A stretch of DNA of 64,000 nucleotides, from NCBI GenBank assembly GCA_020638525.1, contig JACKIL010000004.1, positions 224,084-288,083 on the forward strand, read 5' to 3'. The translations under genes and the position numbers were made by a program. Within the stretch, counting starts at the first letter, position 1. Every line of letters begins with the position of its first letter. Positions 35,856 through 44,989 of this stretch are shown here, in pieces. Below the pieces are notes generated by a model. That model was not told the DNA's origin. It made no database searches and saw nothing but the letters and a program-made list of their open reading frames with translations. The DNA is from Caulobacterales bacterium. Its GTDB lineage: Bacteria > Pseudomonadota > Alphaproteobacteria > Caulobacterales > Parvularculaceae.

Positions 35856-36254
35856 CTAGCTTCTGCGGCGATGATCAAGGAGGCGGCGCAGCGATTCGCA
35901 GGACCACTCATTCCCGCGGCGGCACGCCCCCCGCAGGAGCTGCTCGCCCCGCTGGGGATCAGACGGAATGCCAAGGCCGCGATAGGTCATGTCGCCGACC
36001 GCGCCGCAGGCGAAGTCATTGCCCTTTTCGCAGGCCATCACGAACAGGGTGAGGGCCCGGGCGTAGCTCTTGTTGGTGCCCCGGCCATGGCGCAGCAAAA
36101 CCGCCAGATTGGCGCAGGCGAACGCGTCCTTTTTGGAGCAGTTCTTCTCAAGGGTGACGGGGTCCTCGCTCTGGGCGAGGGCATGGGGCGCGCCAGCGAC
36201 GGAAGCCGCGGCGAGGAAGACAAATCCGATGATGGCGCTCATATAATGGGGCAT
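35856..36254 (-). CDS. Sel1-like cysteine-rich exported protein, paralogue 2
   Basis: A 132-residue paralogue of the preceding gene with a signal peptide ending near PHALAQS. It has the same cysteine-pair Sel1 repeats (NCSKKDAFACANLAVLLRHGRG; ACEKGNDFACGAVGDMTYRGLG; ACRRGNEWSCESL). The DMTYRGxG block is shared almost exactly between the two proteins. The start at 36254 has AAGGA nine bases upstream; a 17-residue longer reading is less likely. The pair arose by tandem duplication. Confidence 0.78.
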   Translation of the reverse strand: MPHYMSAIIGFVFLAAASVAGAPHALAQSEDPVTLEKNCSKKDAFACANLAVLLRHGRGTNKSYARALTLFVMACEKGNDFACGAVGDMTYRGLGIPSDPQRGEQLLRGACRRGNEWSCESLRRLLDHRRRS

Positions 36255-36429
36255 CCCCGCTTCCTTCAGGATTTGTGCCGTACAAGAATTTCCTCGTCCG
36301 AACATGGAGAAAATTCCTTAACAAGAACTGACCGGCCAGAGGTTCTCCATGGGGCTGACAGGGTGGTTGACAGAAGATGGCGAGCCCGGTATCTCCCCGC
36401 GCTCACACGAAAAAGACCGGTTTCGACCC

Positions 36430-36555
36430 ATGAAAGTCAGAAGTTCACTCAAGTCGCTCAAGGCCCGCCACAAGGATTGCCGGATCGTCCGTCGCAAGGG
36501 CCGCATCTATGTGATCAACAAGACGCAGCGCCGCTACAAAGCGCGCCAGGGTTGA
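36430..36555 (+). CDS. rpmJ: 50S ribosomal protein L36, zinc-free type
   Basis: A 41-residue L36 ([11 protein letters not shown]...[21 protein letters not shown]). The zinc-binding L36 uses three cysteines and a histidine; here only C17 and H14 remain and the C-terminal pair is replaced (NKTQRRYK). This makes it the zinc-independent form often standard in alphaproteobacteria. It is a single gene with a hairpin seven bases after the stop. Confidence 0.95.
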   Translation: MKVRSSLKSLKARHKDCRIVRRKGRIYVINKTQRRYKARQG

Positions 36556-36561
36556 TCTCGA

Positions 36562-36579
36562 AGCGCCCCTCCGGGCGCT
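36562..36579 (+). terminator. Hairpin downstream of rpmJ
   Basis: AGCGCCC-CTCC-GGGCGCT forms a 7-bp stem with a 4-base loop right after rpmJ. A proper T-run is missing, so termination may be weak. Confidence 0.45.
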
Positions 36580-36643
36580 GATGCCTCGACTTTCAATCGC
36601 TTTTCATTTGGATTCTTAACCGCATGGCAGTATTGTACTAGCT

Positions 36644-37186
36644 ATGCGGTTGTTTCTATTGACAGTTTTCGTGGCGTGCGCGTCTACCGCCGTTCTGGCG
36701 GACCAGACGGACCCCCGCCTCGATTCGCTGTTCGTGGAACTTCGCTCCGGCGACGCCTTCAGCTCCGAGGAGACTGTCGGGCGCATCATCGACATCTGGT
36801 CGGACGCCCAAAGCGATACTGTCGACATTCTCTATGCAAGAGCGCTCCAGAGCGCGGACGAGGGGGACCTCGACCTTGCGCTGGCGCTGCTCGACCACGT
36901 CGTCGGCCTCGCCCCGCATTTCGCGCAAGGTTTCGCGACACGTGGCATGATGCGCCTGACCAATCAGGACCAGTCCGGCGCCGTCGCGGATTTCTCCAAG
37001 GCCCTCGAGCTTGAGCCGCGTCAGTTCGAAGTCAGGATCGCGCTCGCGGAAATCCTGCTGTCGAACCACGAAAAGCGCGACGCCTACGAGATGTTCCAGA
37101 AGGCGCTCGAATGGAACCCGCATGACGATCATGCGCGCAGCCGCGCCCGCGCTCTCCGCCGCGAACTCGACGGGCAGGAGATTTAG
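36644..37186 (+). CDS. Exported tetratricopeptide-repeat protein
   Basis: A 180-residue product with a signal peptide (MRLFLLTVFVACASTAVLA). From about 55 it contains three TPR units: DTVDILYARALQSADEGDLDLALALLD, FAQGFATRGMMRLTNQDQSGAVADFSKAL and FEVRIALAEILLSNHEKRDAYEMFQKALEWNP. TPRs mediate protein contacts; the partner is unknown. It is a single gene followed by a palindromic repeat. Confidence 0.82.
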   Translation: MRLFLLTVFVACASTAVLADQTDPRLDSLFVELRSGDAFSSEETVGRIIDIWSDAQSDTVDILYARALQSADEGDLDLALALLDHVVGLAPHFAQGFATRGMMRLTNQDQSGAVADFSKALELEPRQFEVRIALAEILLSNHEKRDAYEMFQKALEWNPHDDHARSRARALRRELDGQEI

Positions 37187-37229
37187 GGCGCCGGGACCAC
37201 CGGCGGCTGTTTCACATATTTTGTTTCTG

Positions 37230-37315
37230 GTCATGCCCGGGCTTGTCCCGGGCATCTATGAAGTTTCCAGTACTGCGAAGCGCCCATAGATCGCCGGGAC
37301 AAGCCCGGCGATGAC
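37230..37315. repeat. GTCAT...ATGAC dispersed palindromic repeat, copy 2
   Basis: An 86-bp element begins GTCATGCCCGGGCTTGTCC and ends GGGACAAGCCCGGCGATGAC. It is related to the copies at 29635-29722 and 53134-53220 and is flanked by AT-rich sequence. Confidence 0.88.
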
Positions 37316-37687
37316 GGTGGAAAAGTCTGTGCATCCGCCAAGGCGCAAACGAAGCGTTCGGGAAAAATCCATGCGAGTCGTACATGTATGTGGGAATGCC
37401 CGAACAAATTAGAGGAAAATATATTGCTGTATTTCAAGGGATAGACTGAGCCTTCGATAGGCTTCCACAGGGCTGTGGAAATCTATTGCGCGAGACGCTC
37501 CCCAGCGTCGGGAACAAAGTCTCCCCGGGGAATTTTCTTTCCCCAATCGCCGATATTTCCACATGCAAGGTTTCCGTCTTGAACGCGGGCGCGACGCAAC
37601 TTTTTATCTGAGCCGCAGGCGCCGCGCCCCTCAATCCCTGTACGGACGAATCGGCGCGGGCGGTTTCCGGGTTCTGGAGGAGTGGTC
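37316..37687. other. AT-richer intergenic region with DnaA-box-like sites upstream of gapR
   Basis: No gene is supported here. The region holds the perfect palindrome TTCCACAG-GG-CTGTGGAA (37463-37480) and two copies of ATTTCCACA, one on each strand (37555-37563 plus, 37474-37482 minus), each one base off the DnaA consensus TTWTNCACA. Nearby TCCCCA motifs and an AATATATTG stretch (about 37418) add to an origin-like look, but usual origin neighbours such as dnaA and hemE are absent. It may simply be the regulatory region of gapR. Confidence 0.35.
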
Positions 37688-37966
37688 ATGGCGGACGGAA
37701 CAGCGAATATCGAAGCACTGCCTCCGGGCGCATCGACGGTCGCAGGGGAACGTTTGCGTTCCTTCATCGAGCGCATCGAACGCCTCAATGAGGAAAAGGA
37801 CGCGATCCTCTCGGATCAGAAGGAAGTCTACGCCGAAGCGAAGGGCGAGGGCTACGACACCAAGATCCTGCGTCAGGTGATCCGCATCCGGAAGATGGAC
37901 CGCGCCGACCGCCAGGAGCAGGAAGCGCTTCTCGATCTTTACCTGTCGGCGCTCGGCGAAGCCTGA
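37688..37966 (+). CDS. gapR: Nucleoid-associated protein GapR (DUF2312)
   Basis: A 92-residue DUF2312 protein, close to Caulobacter GapR, which binds overtwisted AT-rich DNA ahead of replication and transcription and stimulates topoisomerases. [19 protein letters not shown] forms the long dimerisation helix, and [20 protein letters not shown] carries the conserved DNA-contacting basic segment. GGAGGAG is placed ideally before ATG 37688. It is monocistronic and convergent with the sigma-54 regulator gene. Confidence 0.93.
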   Translation: MADGTANIEALPPGASTVAGERLRSFIERIERLNEEKDAILSDQKEVYAEAKGEGYDTKILRQVIRIRKMDRADRQEQEALLDLYLSALGEA

Positions 37967-37972
37967 TCGCTT

Positions 37973-38012
37973 AAAAGAAAAGGGACCGGAAAGGCGAGGC
38001 CCTTCCAGTCCC
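37973..38012 (-). terminator. Terminator of the sigma-54 response regulator gene
   Basis: In the minus-strand sense, GGGACTGGAAGG...CCTTTCCGGTCCC forms a long, slightly imperfect stem followed by TTTTCTTTT. It lies 26 bases after the regulator's stop codon. Confidence 0.8.
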
Positions 38013-38037
38013 AGTTCCCTAGCCCCAAACCCGAACT

Positions 38038-39519
38038 TTAGCTGGCGCGCTTCACCTCAAGGCCGTGATCGCGGATCTTGCGGTAGAGCGTCGAGCGGCC
38101 CATGCCGAGGCGGCGGGCGACTTCCGACATCCGGCCTTCATAGGTCTCGATCGCGAGCTGAATGAGATCGCGCTCGATTTCCTCGAGCGTTCTCAAATTG
38201 CCTTCGCGGTCGAAGATACGAACGGTTTCGTCAGCGCCCTGGCTTGTCTGGAAGACGGGCGGGCGCGAATAATCTTCTTTTTCGTCTTCCGACGCATCGG
38301 CGAGGATCGGCGGGCCGAGGTCGACGCCGGCGGCTTCGAATTCCGCCGAGAGAAGCGGGAAGTCCGACGCGGTGAGATAAGTGCCTTCCGCAAGAACGAC
38401 CGCGCGGAAGATCGTGTTTTCAAGCTGGCGCACATTGCCGGGCCAGGCCTGGCGCACGAGCACTTCGAGAACTTCGTGCTGGACGCCGCGCACATCGCGG
38501 CGCTCTTCGGCGTTGTAACGCTGAATGAAGTGATCGATGAGCGCCGGAATATCTTCCGGCCGGTCGCGCAGCGGCGGCGCGACGATCGGGAAGACGTTGA
38601 GGCGATAATAAAGATCTTCGCGGAAGCGGCCGGCTTTGACTTCTTCGGCGAGATCGCGGTTCGTCGCCGAGATGACTCGCACATCGACCTTTGTCGGGCG
38701 CTTGGCCCCGACAGGATCGACTTCGCCTTCCTGCAGCACGCGGAGGAGTTTGACCTGCATGTCAGCCGGCAGTTCGCCGACTTCATCGAGGAAGATCGTG
38801 CCGCTATCGGCTTCCTGAAACTTGCCGATATGCTTCGCGGTCGCGCCTGTGAAAGAGCCCTTCTCGTGGCCGAAAAGGATGCTCTCGACGAGGTTTTCCG
38901 GGATCGCGCCGCAGTTCACCGTGATGAACGGGCGGCCCGAACGCTCTGACGAGCCTTGAATGGCGCGGGCGATCATCTCTTTGCCGACACCGGATTCGCC
39001 GGTGATGAGGATCGGGATGTTCGACGCCGCGGCGCGCTCGCCGAGGCGCATCACATTCTTCATCGCCGAGCTGTCGCCGATGAGGTCTTTAAAGCCCATC
39101 GCGCCGTCGCGCTTGCGCTTGAGGCGCGAGACTTCGCCTTTCAGGGTCGTGATGTTGAGCGCGTTGTTGATCGAAACGATGACGCGTTCAGGGCTTGCGG
39201 GCTTCACGAAGAAGTCCGCCGCGCCGTTCTGCATCGCTTCGACGACCGTGTCGACGCCGCCTTGCGCGGTGAGGACGATGACCGGCAGATCTTCGCGCGT
39301 CGCTTTCACGCGTTTGAGCGTCTCCATGCCGCCAAGGCCCGGCATGCGAAGGTCGAGCATGATGAGGCTGACTTCAGCGCCTTCCTGGCTTTGAAGCACA
39401 GACAGCGCCGCTTCGCCGCTATCGGCCTGCAACACGGGGTAACCGCCGCGTTCGCAAACAGCGCGCATCAGTCGGCGCTGCGTCGGGTCGTCATCGACAA
39501 TCAGAATAGTTTTGGCCAT
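38038..39519 (-). CDS. Sigma-54-dependent response regulator (TacA/NtrC-like)
   Basis: A 493-residue NtrC-type activator. The receiver domain (1-120) has phospho-acceptor MLDLRMPG and an early [10 protein letters not shown]; the AAA+ domain (about 150-385) has Walker [10 protein letters not shown], the sigma-54 contact loop [15 protein letters not shown] and LNVFPI; the Fis-type helix-turn-helix is at the end ([23 protein letters not shown]). The DPTQRR receiver resembles Caulobacter TacA, which controls stalk and cell-cycle genes, but orthology is not proven. It starts at 39519 with AGGAAA upstream. No kinase is adjacent. Confidence 0.92.
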   Translation of the reverse strand: MAKTILIVDDDPTQRRLMRAVCERGGYPVLQADSGEAALSVLQSQEGAEVSLIMLDLRMPGLGGMETLKRVKATREDLPVIVLTAQGGVDTVVEAMQNGAADFFVKPASPERVIVSINNALNITTLKGEVSRLKRKRDGAMGFKDLIGDSSAMKNVMRLGERAAASNIPILITGESGVGKEMIARAIQGSSERSGRPFITVNCGAIPENLVESILFGHEKGSFTGATAKHIGKFQEADSGTIFLDEVGELPADMQVKLLRVLQEGEVDPVGAKRPTKVDVRVISATNRDLAEEVKAGRFREDLYYRLNVFPIVAPPLRDRPEDIPALIDHFIQRYNAEERRDVRGVQHEVLEVLVRQAWPGNVRQLENTIFRAVVLAEGTYLTASDFPLLSAEFEAAGVDLGPPILADASEDEKEDYSRPPVFQTSQGADETVRIFDREGNLRTLEEIERDLIQLAIETYEGRMSEVARRLGMGRSTLYRKIRDHGLEVKRAS

Positions 39520-39695
39520 CACGCGGGATTTCCTCATGGAAAGAATTCCCTTCGTCTTTATGACGCCGAAGTAAATTTGCGCTTAAACCGTTTCATTACG
39601 GGGCATAATGATTATAGTTAATAGTTCGTTGACGGATGATCGCCTGACGCGCGAAGGCGGGCGGGGCGGGCGCTCCGGGTCAGCAAAGTGCGCCG

Positions 39696-39716
39696 GGCGA
39701 GGGGGCGCCCCTCGCC
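39696..39716. other. GC-rich perfect hairpin
   Basis: GGCGAGGGG-GCG-CCCCTCGCC is a 9-bp perfect inverted repeat with a 3-base loop in a very GC-rich stretch between the divergent regulator and hydrolase genes. It is not followed by T residues and has no assigned role. Confidence 0.5.
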
Positions 39717-39807
39717 GCCTTTGCGAAGGGCGCCGCACTGCGGTATGACCGGCGGGCCCCGGCCGCCTCTGGGCGGCTCACCCCCGCGGGCGCGAAAGGA
39801 ATTCCGC

Positions 39808-40791
39808 ATGTCCAAGGACGAGGAAGAAGGCAAGGACGTCATCCGTCCGCTCGCAGCCCTCAAAGGCGCCAAGCCGCCGGCACCCGAATGGTTCGAAAAG
39901 GCGATCGCGACCCCTTCCGAGGAGGGCGAGGTGGACGTCGCCGGGGCGAAGATCCGTTTTTCCGCCTGGGGCGAGGTCGGCAAGCGCGGGCTTCTGTTCG
40001 TTCATGGCGGGCGCGCGCACCGCAATTGGTGGCGCCCCTTCGCGCCCTATTTCACCGACAAGTTCCGCGTCGCCGCGCTCGATCTCTCGGGCATGGGTGA
40101 TTCCGACTGGCGCCCGCATTACTCGCTCGACGTCGTCATCGACGAACTTTTCGCGGTGATCGAGGCGGCGAAGCTTTCCAAAGGCGGCCGGCCGCTCGTC
40201 GTCGGCCACAGCTTCGGCGGCTGGGTGACGCTCGCCGCCGTCGAGCGCAGCGGCGAGGGGCTTTCCGGCGCTGTCGTCATCGACAGCCCGCTCGGCGTGC
40301 CTGACCCCGACGAAGGCTATACGGTGATCAAGCCAAAGCCTGAGGATGAGACGAATCCCGTTCGCACGAACCGGGTCTATGCCACCATCGAAGAGCCAAT
40401 CACGCGGTTCCGCTTCCTGCCGAACCAGCCCTGCGAGGAGCTTTATCTCGTCGATCACATCGCCCGGAACGGTCTCACCAAAGCGCCGATGCCGGGTGGG
40501 GGAGCCGGCTGGACGTGGAAGTTCGACCCAAATCAGGGCCGAAATTTCCCCATCCACTTCGACCGAGACCTGCTCATCGCGGCGCGCTGCCCGCTCGCCT
40601 TCATCTATGGGGAAGATTCCGCCTTCGCGAAGGGCGACGGTTTTGCGCATCTGCGCGAGAGGGTGAAAGGGCGCTCGCCCTTCATCGTCATGCCGGCGGT
40701 CCACCATCATCTGATGATGGAGGAGCCGATCGCGTTCATTTCCACCCTGCGCGCGCTATTATCGTGCTGGCCTGTAAGGGCGGGCGCCTGA
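39808..40791 (+). CDS. Alpha/beta hydrolase
   Basis: A 327-residue alpha/beta-hydrolase fold enzyme. The oxyanion-loop HGGRAHRNWW, the nucleophile serine in VVGHSFGGWV, an acid in IYGEDSAFAKGD and a histidine in PAVHHHLMMEEP provide a plausible catalytic triad. The N-terminal 45 residues are a charged extension. AAAGGA lies before ATG 39808. An esterase or lactonase role is likely; the substrate cannot be predicted. It is a single gene ahead of the transhydrogenase cluster. Confidence 0.88.
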   Translation: MSKDEEEGKDVIRPLAALKGAKPPAPEWFEKAIATPSEEGEVDVAGAKIRFSAWGEVGKRGLLFVHGGRAHRNWWRPFAPYFTDKFRVAALDLSGMGDSDWRPHYSLDVVIDELFAVIEAAKLSKGGRPLVVGHSFGGWVTLAAVERSGEGLSGAVVIDSPLGVPDPDEGYTVIKPKPEDETNPVRTNRVYATIEEPITRFRFLPNQPCEELYLVDHIARNGLTKAPMPGGGAGWTWKFDPNQGRNFPIHFDRDLLIAARCPLAFIYGEDSAFAKGDGFAHLRERVKGRSPFIVMPAVHHHLMMEEPIAFISTLRALLSCWPVRAGA

Positions 40792-40907
40792 ACCGCAGGC
40801 GCCGAAGGGTATCGGATCGGCGCCCGATGTGGCGCCGCGCCCCCTTGCCCAAACCGCTGAATTCCGTCAGAAAACTCCAGATTTTCGGAACCCAAGGGGT
40901 GAATTGA

Positions 40908-41135
40908 ATGGCCGACGATACCCTCCAGCGTCAGCACGACGCTGAAGAGCACCTGAAGTCTTACAACGCGATCATGAAGGCGACCGGCGAAATCGGTCTG
41001 CCGTTCTGCATCGGGCTTGGCGCCTTCTTCACAAATCTCGTGATGCGCAACGGCGTTCCGATGGCGTTTGTCGCGTTCTTCGTCACCTATGTCTTTGTGT
41101 GGTTCGTCGTAAAGACGTTCTTCTCCGGCCACTAA
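40908..41135 (+). CDS. Small membrane protein, aa3-type oxidase subunit IV-like
   Basis: A 75-residue protein with a charged N terminus (about 30 residues) and two hydrophobic helices (GLPFCIGLGAFFTNLVM and MAFVAFFVTYVFVWFVV). Proteins of this shape annotated as aa3-type cytochrome c oxidase subunit IV often precede pntAA in alphaproteobacteria. Here it lies 51 bases before pntAA with AAGGGG before its start. The sequence match is weak, so it could be a transhydrogenase-associated membrane peptide instead. Confidence 0.55.
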   Translation: MADDTLQRQHDAEEHLKSYNAIMKATGEIGLPFCIGLGAFFTNLVMRNGVPMAFVAFFVTYVFVWFVVKTFFSGH

Positions 41136-41186
41136 TCTTTCCCACTTAGCCCGGCTTCGCGTGCGCGTGCGCACTCGGGAGGACCG

Positions 41187-42371
41187 ATGAAAATAGCCGT
41201 ACTCAAGGAAACGCGCCCCGGCGAAACGCGCGTGGCCGCATCGCCGGACTCGGTGAAGAAATTCGTCGCCATGGGCGCGAGCGTCGCGGTCGAAACTGGC
41301 GCTGGCGACGGTGCGCGCTTCTCCGACCAGGCGTTTCGCGACGCAGGCGCAGAGATTGCGAAAAGCGGCGTCGATGCGGCGAACGCAGCCGATCTCGTAC
41401 TGAAAGTGCAGCGTCCAACGCGTGCGGAGCTTTCTTACTTCGCCAAAGGCGTGAAGCTCGCCGCAATCATGTCGCCGCATGCAGAGCCCGATCTTCTCGG
41501 CGCTTATGCAGGGGCGGGCGTCGATGCGTTCGCGATGGACCTGATGCCGCGCATCACGCGCGCGCAGTCGATGGACGTTCTTTCCTCGCAGTCGAACCTT
41601 GCAGGCTACAAGGCCGTGATCGATGCGGCGGCGTATTATGGCCGTGCGATCCCGATGATGATGACGGCTGCGGGATCGATCGCGGCCGCGCGTGTCTTCA
41701 TCATGGGCGCGGGCGTTGCTGGCCTTCAGGCGATTGCGACCGCGCGCCGTCTCGGCGCCATCGTGTCGGCGACTGACGTTCGCTGGGCGGCGAAAGAGCA
41801 GGTCGAGAGCCTTGGCGCGACCTTCGTCACCGTCGACGAAGAAGCGATGAAATCCTCCGAGACCTCCGGCGGCTATGCGAAAGAGATGTCGGCGGACTTC
41901 CAGAAGCGGCAGGCGGAATTCGTCAGCCAGCATGTGAAGAAGCAGAACATCGTCATCACAACAGCGCTCATTCCGGGCCGTCCGGCGCCGAAGCTTCTGA
42001 CCGAAGAAATGGTGCGCTCCATGGCGCCTGGCTCGATCATCGTCGACCTCGCGGTCGAGCAGGGCGGCAATGTCGCGCTCAGCCAGCTCGGCGAAGCGGT
42101 CGATGTCGACGGCGTCATCATTCTCGGCTTTGCGAACGTGCCGGGCCGCCTCGCGGCGGATGCGTCGAGCCTTTACGCGCGCAACCTTCTCAACTTCATC
42201 TCCGCGTTCTGGGACAAGGACGCGAAGACCTTCAAGGTCGACTGGGAAGACGACATCATCAAGGGCGTCGCGCTGACCCGCGATGGCAAGGTCGTTCATC
42301 CGAACTACGCGAATGTCGCCGCGGCTGAACCCGCGCCGGCGAAAGACGCAGAAAACGGTCCGCAAGGATAA
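41187..42371 (+). CDS. pntAA: NAD(P) transhydrogenase subunit alpha, part 1
   Basis: A 394-residue NAD(H)-binding domain I of the proton-translocating transhydrogenase, which makes NADPH from NADH using proton-motive force. MKIAVLKETRPGETRVA is the N-terminal alanine dehydrogenase/PNT signature, the Rossmann segment IMGAGVAGLQAIATARRLGA binds NAD, and RPAPKLLTEEMVRSM is conserved. The alpha chain is split here, as in Rhodospirillum, rather than fused as in E. coli. A GGGAGGA site precedes the start. Confidence 0.97.
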   Translation: MKIAVLKETRPGETRVAASPDSVKKFVAMGASVAVETGAGDGARFSDQAFRDAGAEIAKSGVDAANAADLVLKVQRPTRAELSYFAKGVKLAAIMSPHAEPDLLGAYAGAGVDAFAMDLMPRITRAQSMDVLSSQSNLAGYKAVIDAAAYYGRAIPMMMTAAGSIAAARVFIMGAGVAGLQAIATARRLGAIVSATDVRWAAKEQVESLGATFVTVDEEAMKSSETSGGYAKEMSADFQKRQAEFVSQHVKKQNIVITTALIPGRPAPKLLTEEMVRSMAPGSIIVDLAVEQGGNVALSQLGEAVDVDGVIILGFANVPGRLAADASSLYARNLLNFISAFWDKDAKTFKVDWEDDIIKGVALTRDGKVVHPNYANVAAAEPAPAKDAENGPQG

Positions 42372-42388
42372 CCGGACAGGAGGCCCCA

Positions 42389-42871
42389 ATGGCCGGAGAA
42401 AATACGGAACAGATGGTTTCGGAAGCGGCGCTGGCCGCGGAGCAGGCGGCGAAAGCCGCTGAAGCCGCCGCAGCGAGCGCGACAGGCAACGCAGACGCTG
42501 CGAACGCCGCCGCTGAACAGGCGCGCACTTTCGCCGACCAGCTCGCCGCGCTCGCGGCCTCGCTGAGCGGGCCGTCGGAGTCGGTCTATCTCATCGCGAT
42601 TTTCATCCTCGCGATCTTCGTCGGCTATTACGTCGTCTGGTCGGTGACGCCGGCGCTGCACACGCCGCTGATGTCGGTGACGAACGCGATTTCGTCCGTC
42701 GTCATCGTGGGCGCGCTGATCGCGGTCGGCGCGGACCTGACGAACGCCGCCGCCGGCTTCTGGCCGAAAGTCTTCGGCCTTCTCGGCGTCACGCTCGCAA
42801 GCGTCAACATCTTCGGCGGCTTCCTTGTCACGCAGCGAATGCTCGCGATGTACAAGAAGAAAGAACGATAG
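42389..42871 (+). CDS. pntAB: NAD(P) transhydrogenase subunit alpha, part 2 (membrane)
   Basis: A 160-residue membrane part of the split alpha subunit. An Ala/Glu-rich N terminus of about 55 residues, longer than the usual about 100-140 residue PntAB, is followed by helices (VYLIAIFILAIFVGYYVVW and VTNAISSVVIVGALIAVG). The conserved TPALHTPLMSVTNAIS motif identifies the family. It forms the proton channel with PntB and lies 17 bases after pntAA and 12 before pntB. Confidence 0.94.
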   Translation: MAGENTEQMVSEAALAAEQAAKAAEAAAASATGNADAANAAAEQARTFADQLAALAASLSGPSESVYLIAIFILAIFVGYYVVWSVTPALHTPLMSVTNAISSVVIVGALIAVGADLTNAAAGFWPKVFGLLGVTLASVNIFGGFLVTQRMLAMYKKKER

Positions 42872-42883
42872 GGGCGAGAAGCG

Positions 42884-44290
42884 ATGAAGCACGACCTTCC
42901 GGCCCTTCTCTATATCGCGTCGGGCATCCTGTTCATTCTCGCGCTGCGCGGGCTTTCGAGCCCGGAGACATCGCGCGAGGGCAACCGCTTCGGCATGATC
43001 GGGATGACGATCGCCATCCTGACGACGCTCTTCGTCCTGCAGGATAAAGGCTTCGGCACCTATCTGCTCGTCATCCTCGCGATTGCGCCGGGCGCAGCGC
43101 TCGGCGCGCTCGTTGCGCGCAAAGTGCAGATGACGCAGATGCCGGAGCTTGTCGCCGCGTTCCACTCGCTCGTCGGCCTTGCGGCCGTCTTCATCGCGTG
43201 GTCGGCCTTCCTTGCGCCGGGCGCGTTCAACATTGGCGAGCCGGGCGCGATCCATCTCCAGTCCGCGCTTGAGATGTCGCTCGGCGTCGCGATCGGCGCG
43301 ATCACCTTCTCCGGCTCGGTCATCGCCTTCCTGAAGCTGAGCGGGCGGATGTCCGGCAAGCCGATCCTCCTGCCAGCGCGCCATGCGATCAATCTCGGCC
43401 TCGGCCTCCTGATCCTGCTCTTCATCGGAATGATGCTGACGGGCGAACAGTCGGTGACGACGTTCTTCCTGTTAACGCTCGCCGCTTTCGTGATCGGTTT
43501 CCTTCTCATCGTGCCGATCGGCGGCGCCGACATGCCGGTCGTCATCTCGATGCTCAACTCCTATTCGGGCTGGGCGGCCGCGGGCATCGGCTTCACGCTC
43601 GAGAACATGGCGCTCATCATCACCGGCGCGCTTGTCGGCTCGTCAGGCGCGATCCTCTCCTACATCATGTGCAAGGGGATGAACCGCTCCTTCATTTCGG
43701 TGATCCTCGGCGGCTTCGGCGGCGAAGACGCAGCGGCGGGCGCCGCGGGCGAAGAAACGCGCCCCGTCAAGCAGGGCTCGGCGGAAGACGCGGCCTTCAT
43801 CATGAAGAACGCGAACAAGGTCATCATCGTGCCGGGCTACGGCATGGCGGTCGCGCAGGCCCAGCACGCGCTGAAAGAAATGTGCGACAAGCTGAAGGCC
43901 GACGGCGTCGAGATCAAATATGCGATCCACCCGGTCGCTGGCCGCATGCCCGGCCACATGAACGTGCTCCTCGCCGAAGCGCAGGTGCCTTACGATGAAG
44001 TCTTCGAACTTGAAGACATCAACGCGGAATTCCGCACGGCAGACGTCGCCTTCGTCATCGGCGCGAACGACGTGACGAACCCGGCCGCGAAGACCGACAA
44101 GTCATCGCCGATCTACGGCATGCCCATCCTCGACGTCGAAAACGCCGGCACCGTGCTCTTCGTCAAACGCTCCATGGCATCGGGCTATGCCGGCGTTCAG
44201 AACGAACTCTTCTTCCGCGACAACACGATGATGCTCTTCGGCGACGCCAAGAAGATGTGCGAAGAGATCGCGAAAGCGCTGGGCGGTTAA
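42884..44290 (+). CDS. pntB: NAD(P) transhydrogenase subunit beta
   Basis: A 468-residue subunit with about nine membrane helices and a soluble NADP(H)-binding domain III. IGGADMPVVISMLNSYSGWAA is the conserved membrane signature, and VIIVPGYGMAVAQAQHAL, IHPVAGRMPGHMNVLLAEA and GANDVTNPAAKTD form the NADP site. It completes the pntAA-AB-B operon and is convergent, after six bases, with the CPBP protease gene. Confidence 0.97.
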   Translation: MKHDLPALLYIASGILFILALRGLSSPETSREGNRFGMIGMTIAILTTLFVLQDKGFGTYLLVILAIAPGAALGALVARKVQMTQMPELVAAFHSLVGLAAVFIAWSAFLAPGAFNIGEPGAIHLQSALEMSLGVAIGAITFSGSVIAFLKLSGRMSGKPILLPARHAINLGLGLLILLFIGMMLTGEQSVTTFFLLTLAAFVIGFLLIVPIGGADMPVVISMLNSYSGWAAAGIGFTLENMALIITGALVGSSGAILSYIMCKGMNRSFISVILGGFGGEDAAAGAAGEETRPVKQGSAEDAAFIMKNANKVIIVPGYGMAVAQAQHALKEMCDKLKADGVEIKYAIHPVAGRMPGHMNVLLAEAQVPYDEVFELEDINAEFRTADVAFVIGANDVTNPAAKTDKSSPIYGMPILDVENAGTVLFVKRSMASGYAGVQNELFFRDNTMMLFGDAKKMCEEIAKALGG

Positions 44291-44296
44291 AACCCT

Positions 44297-44989
44297 TTAG
44301 GTCGCCATCAACCCGGAATAGATCGCGTAGAGACCTAACGTGTCTACAATTCCGTGCGCGAGGATCATCGGCCACAGGCGGCGCCCGCCTGCCCAATAGA
44401 GGAATCCGAGAAGGGTTCCGCCGATCGCGATCGAGATCATTCCGGCCGGTCCCTGATATGAATGCGCGGCGCCGAACATGGCGCCCTGGGCGACAATCGC
44501 GATGACAGTCGCGAATGCGCCGCCGCCCAAAATGCGCCGCAGGTTTTCGAGCACGAAACCGCGATAAAAGAACTCTTCGCCAAAAGCCGCAAAGAGCCAA
44601 ACGAAAGGCAGGATGAAAAGGAAGAGCGGCAGATCGTCTTTCAAGGCTGCAAAACGGGATAAGACTGGCGTCTTTCCGAAATAGGCTTCGAGCATTTGAT
44701 CGACGATGCCGGGAACAACGATGCTGACTGCGACAGCCGCGAAGGCGATCAACAGAAACAGCCAGATCGGACCCAGATTGCGAAATCCATAGTCGGATAA
44801 TTTGGCGCCGCGCGCCTTTAGCCAGACGAGAAGCAAGAGCGCAGCGGTGAATTTCCAGTAGGCGTATTCGAGGATCGGCATCTGCGGCGCGACCGATGTG
44901 AAGGCCTCGAACTTTCGCAAAAGGTCGACCGAATTCCGCGCTGCGATAAAGAAGACAAGTTCCAGAAAGAGCAAAAGCGCCATGCCCAA
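44297..44989 (-). CDS. CPBP-family intramembrane protease
   Basis: A 230-residue integral membrane protein of the CAAX-protease/bacteriocin-processing (Abi/CPBP) family. The four conserved motifs are seen: GEEFFYRGFV (EExxxR), FGAAHSYQG, and ILAHGIVDTLG. These glutamate proteases lie within the membrane and cleave prenylated or other membrane substrates; bacterial functions vary. There are about six to seven helices. A stretch of weak coding signal lies between it and the divergent permease gene. Confidence 0.88.
   Translation of the reverse strand: MGMALLLFLELVFFIAARNSVDLLRKFEAFTSVAPQMPILEYAYWKFTAALLLLVWLKARGAKLSDYGFRNLGPIWLFLLIAFAAVAVSIVVPGIVDQMLEAYFGKTPVLSRFAALKDDLPLFLFILPFVWLFAAFGEEFFYRGFVLENLRRILGGGAFATVIAIVAQGAMFGAAHSYQGPAGMISIAIGGTLLGFLYWAGGRRLWPMILAHGIVDTLGLYAIYSGLMAT

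Noticed and set aside
37316..37687. Replication origin (oriC)
   Set aside because: Boxes are imperfect and few, and no dnaA, hemE or parAB flank the region.
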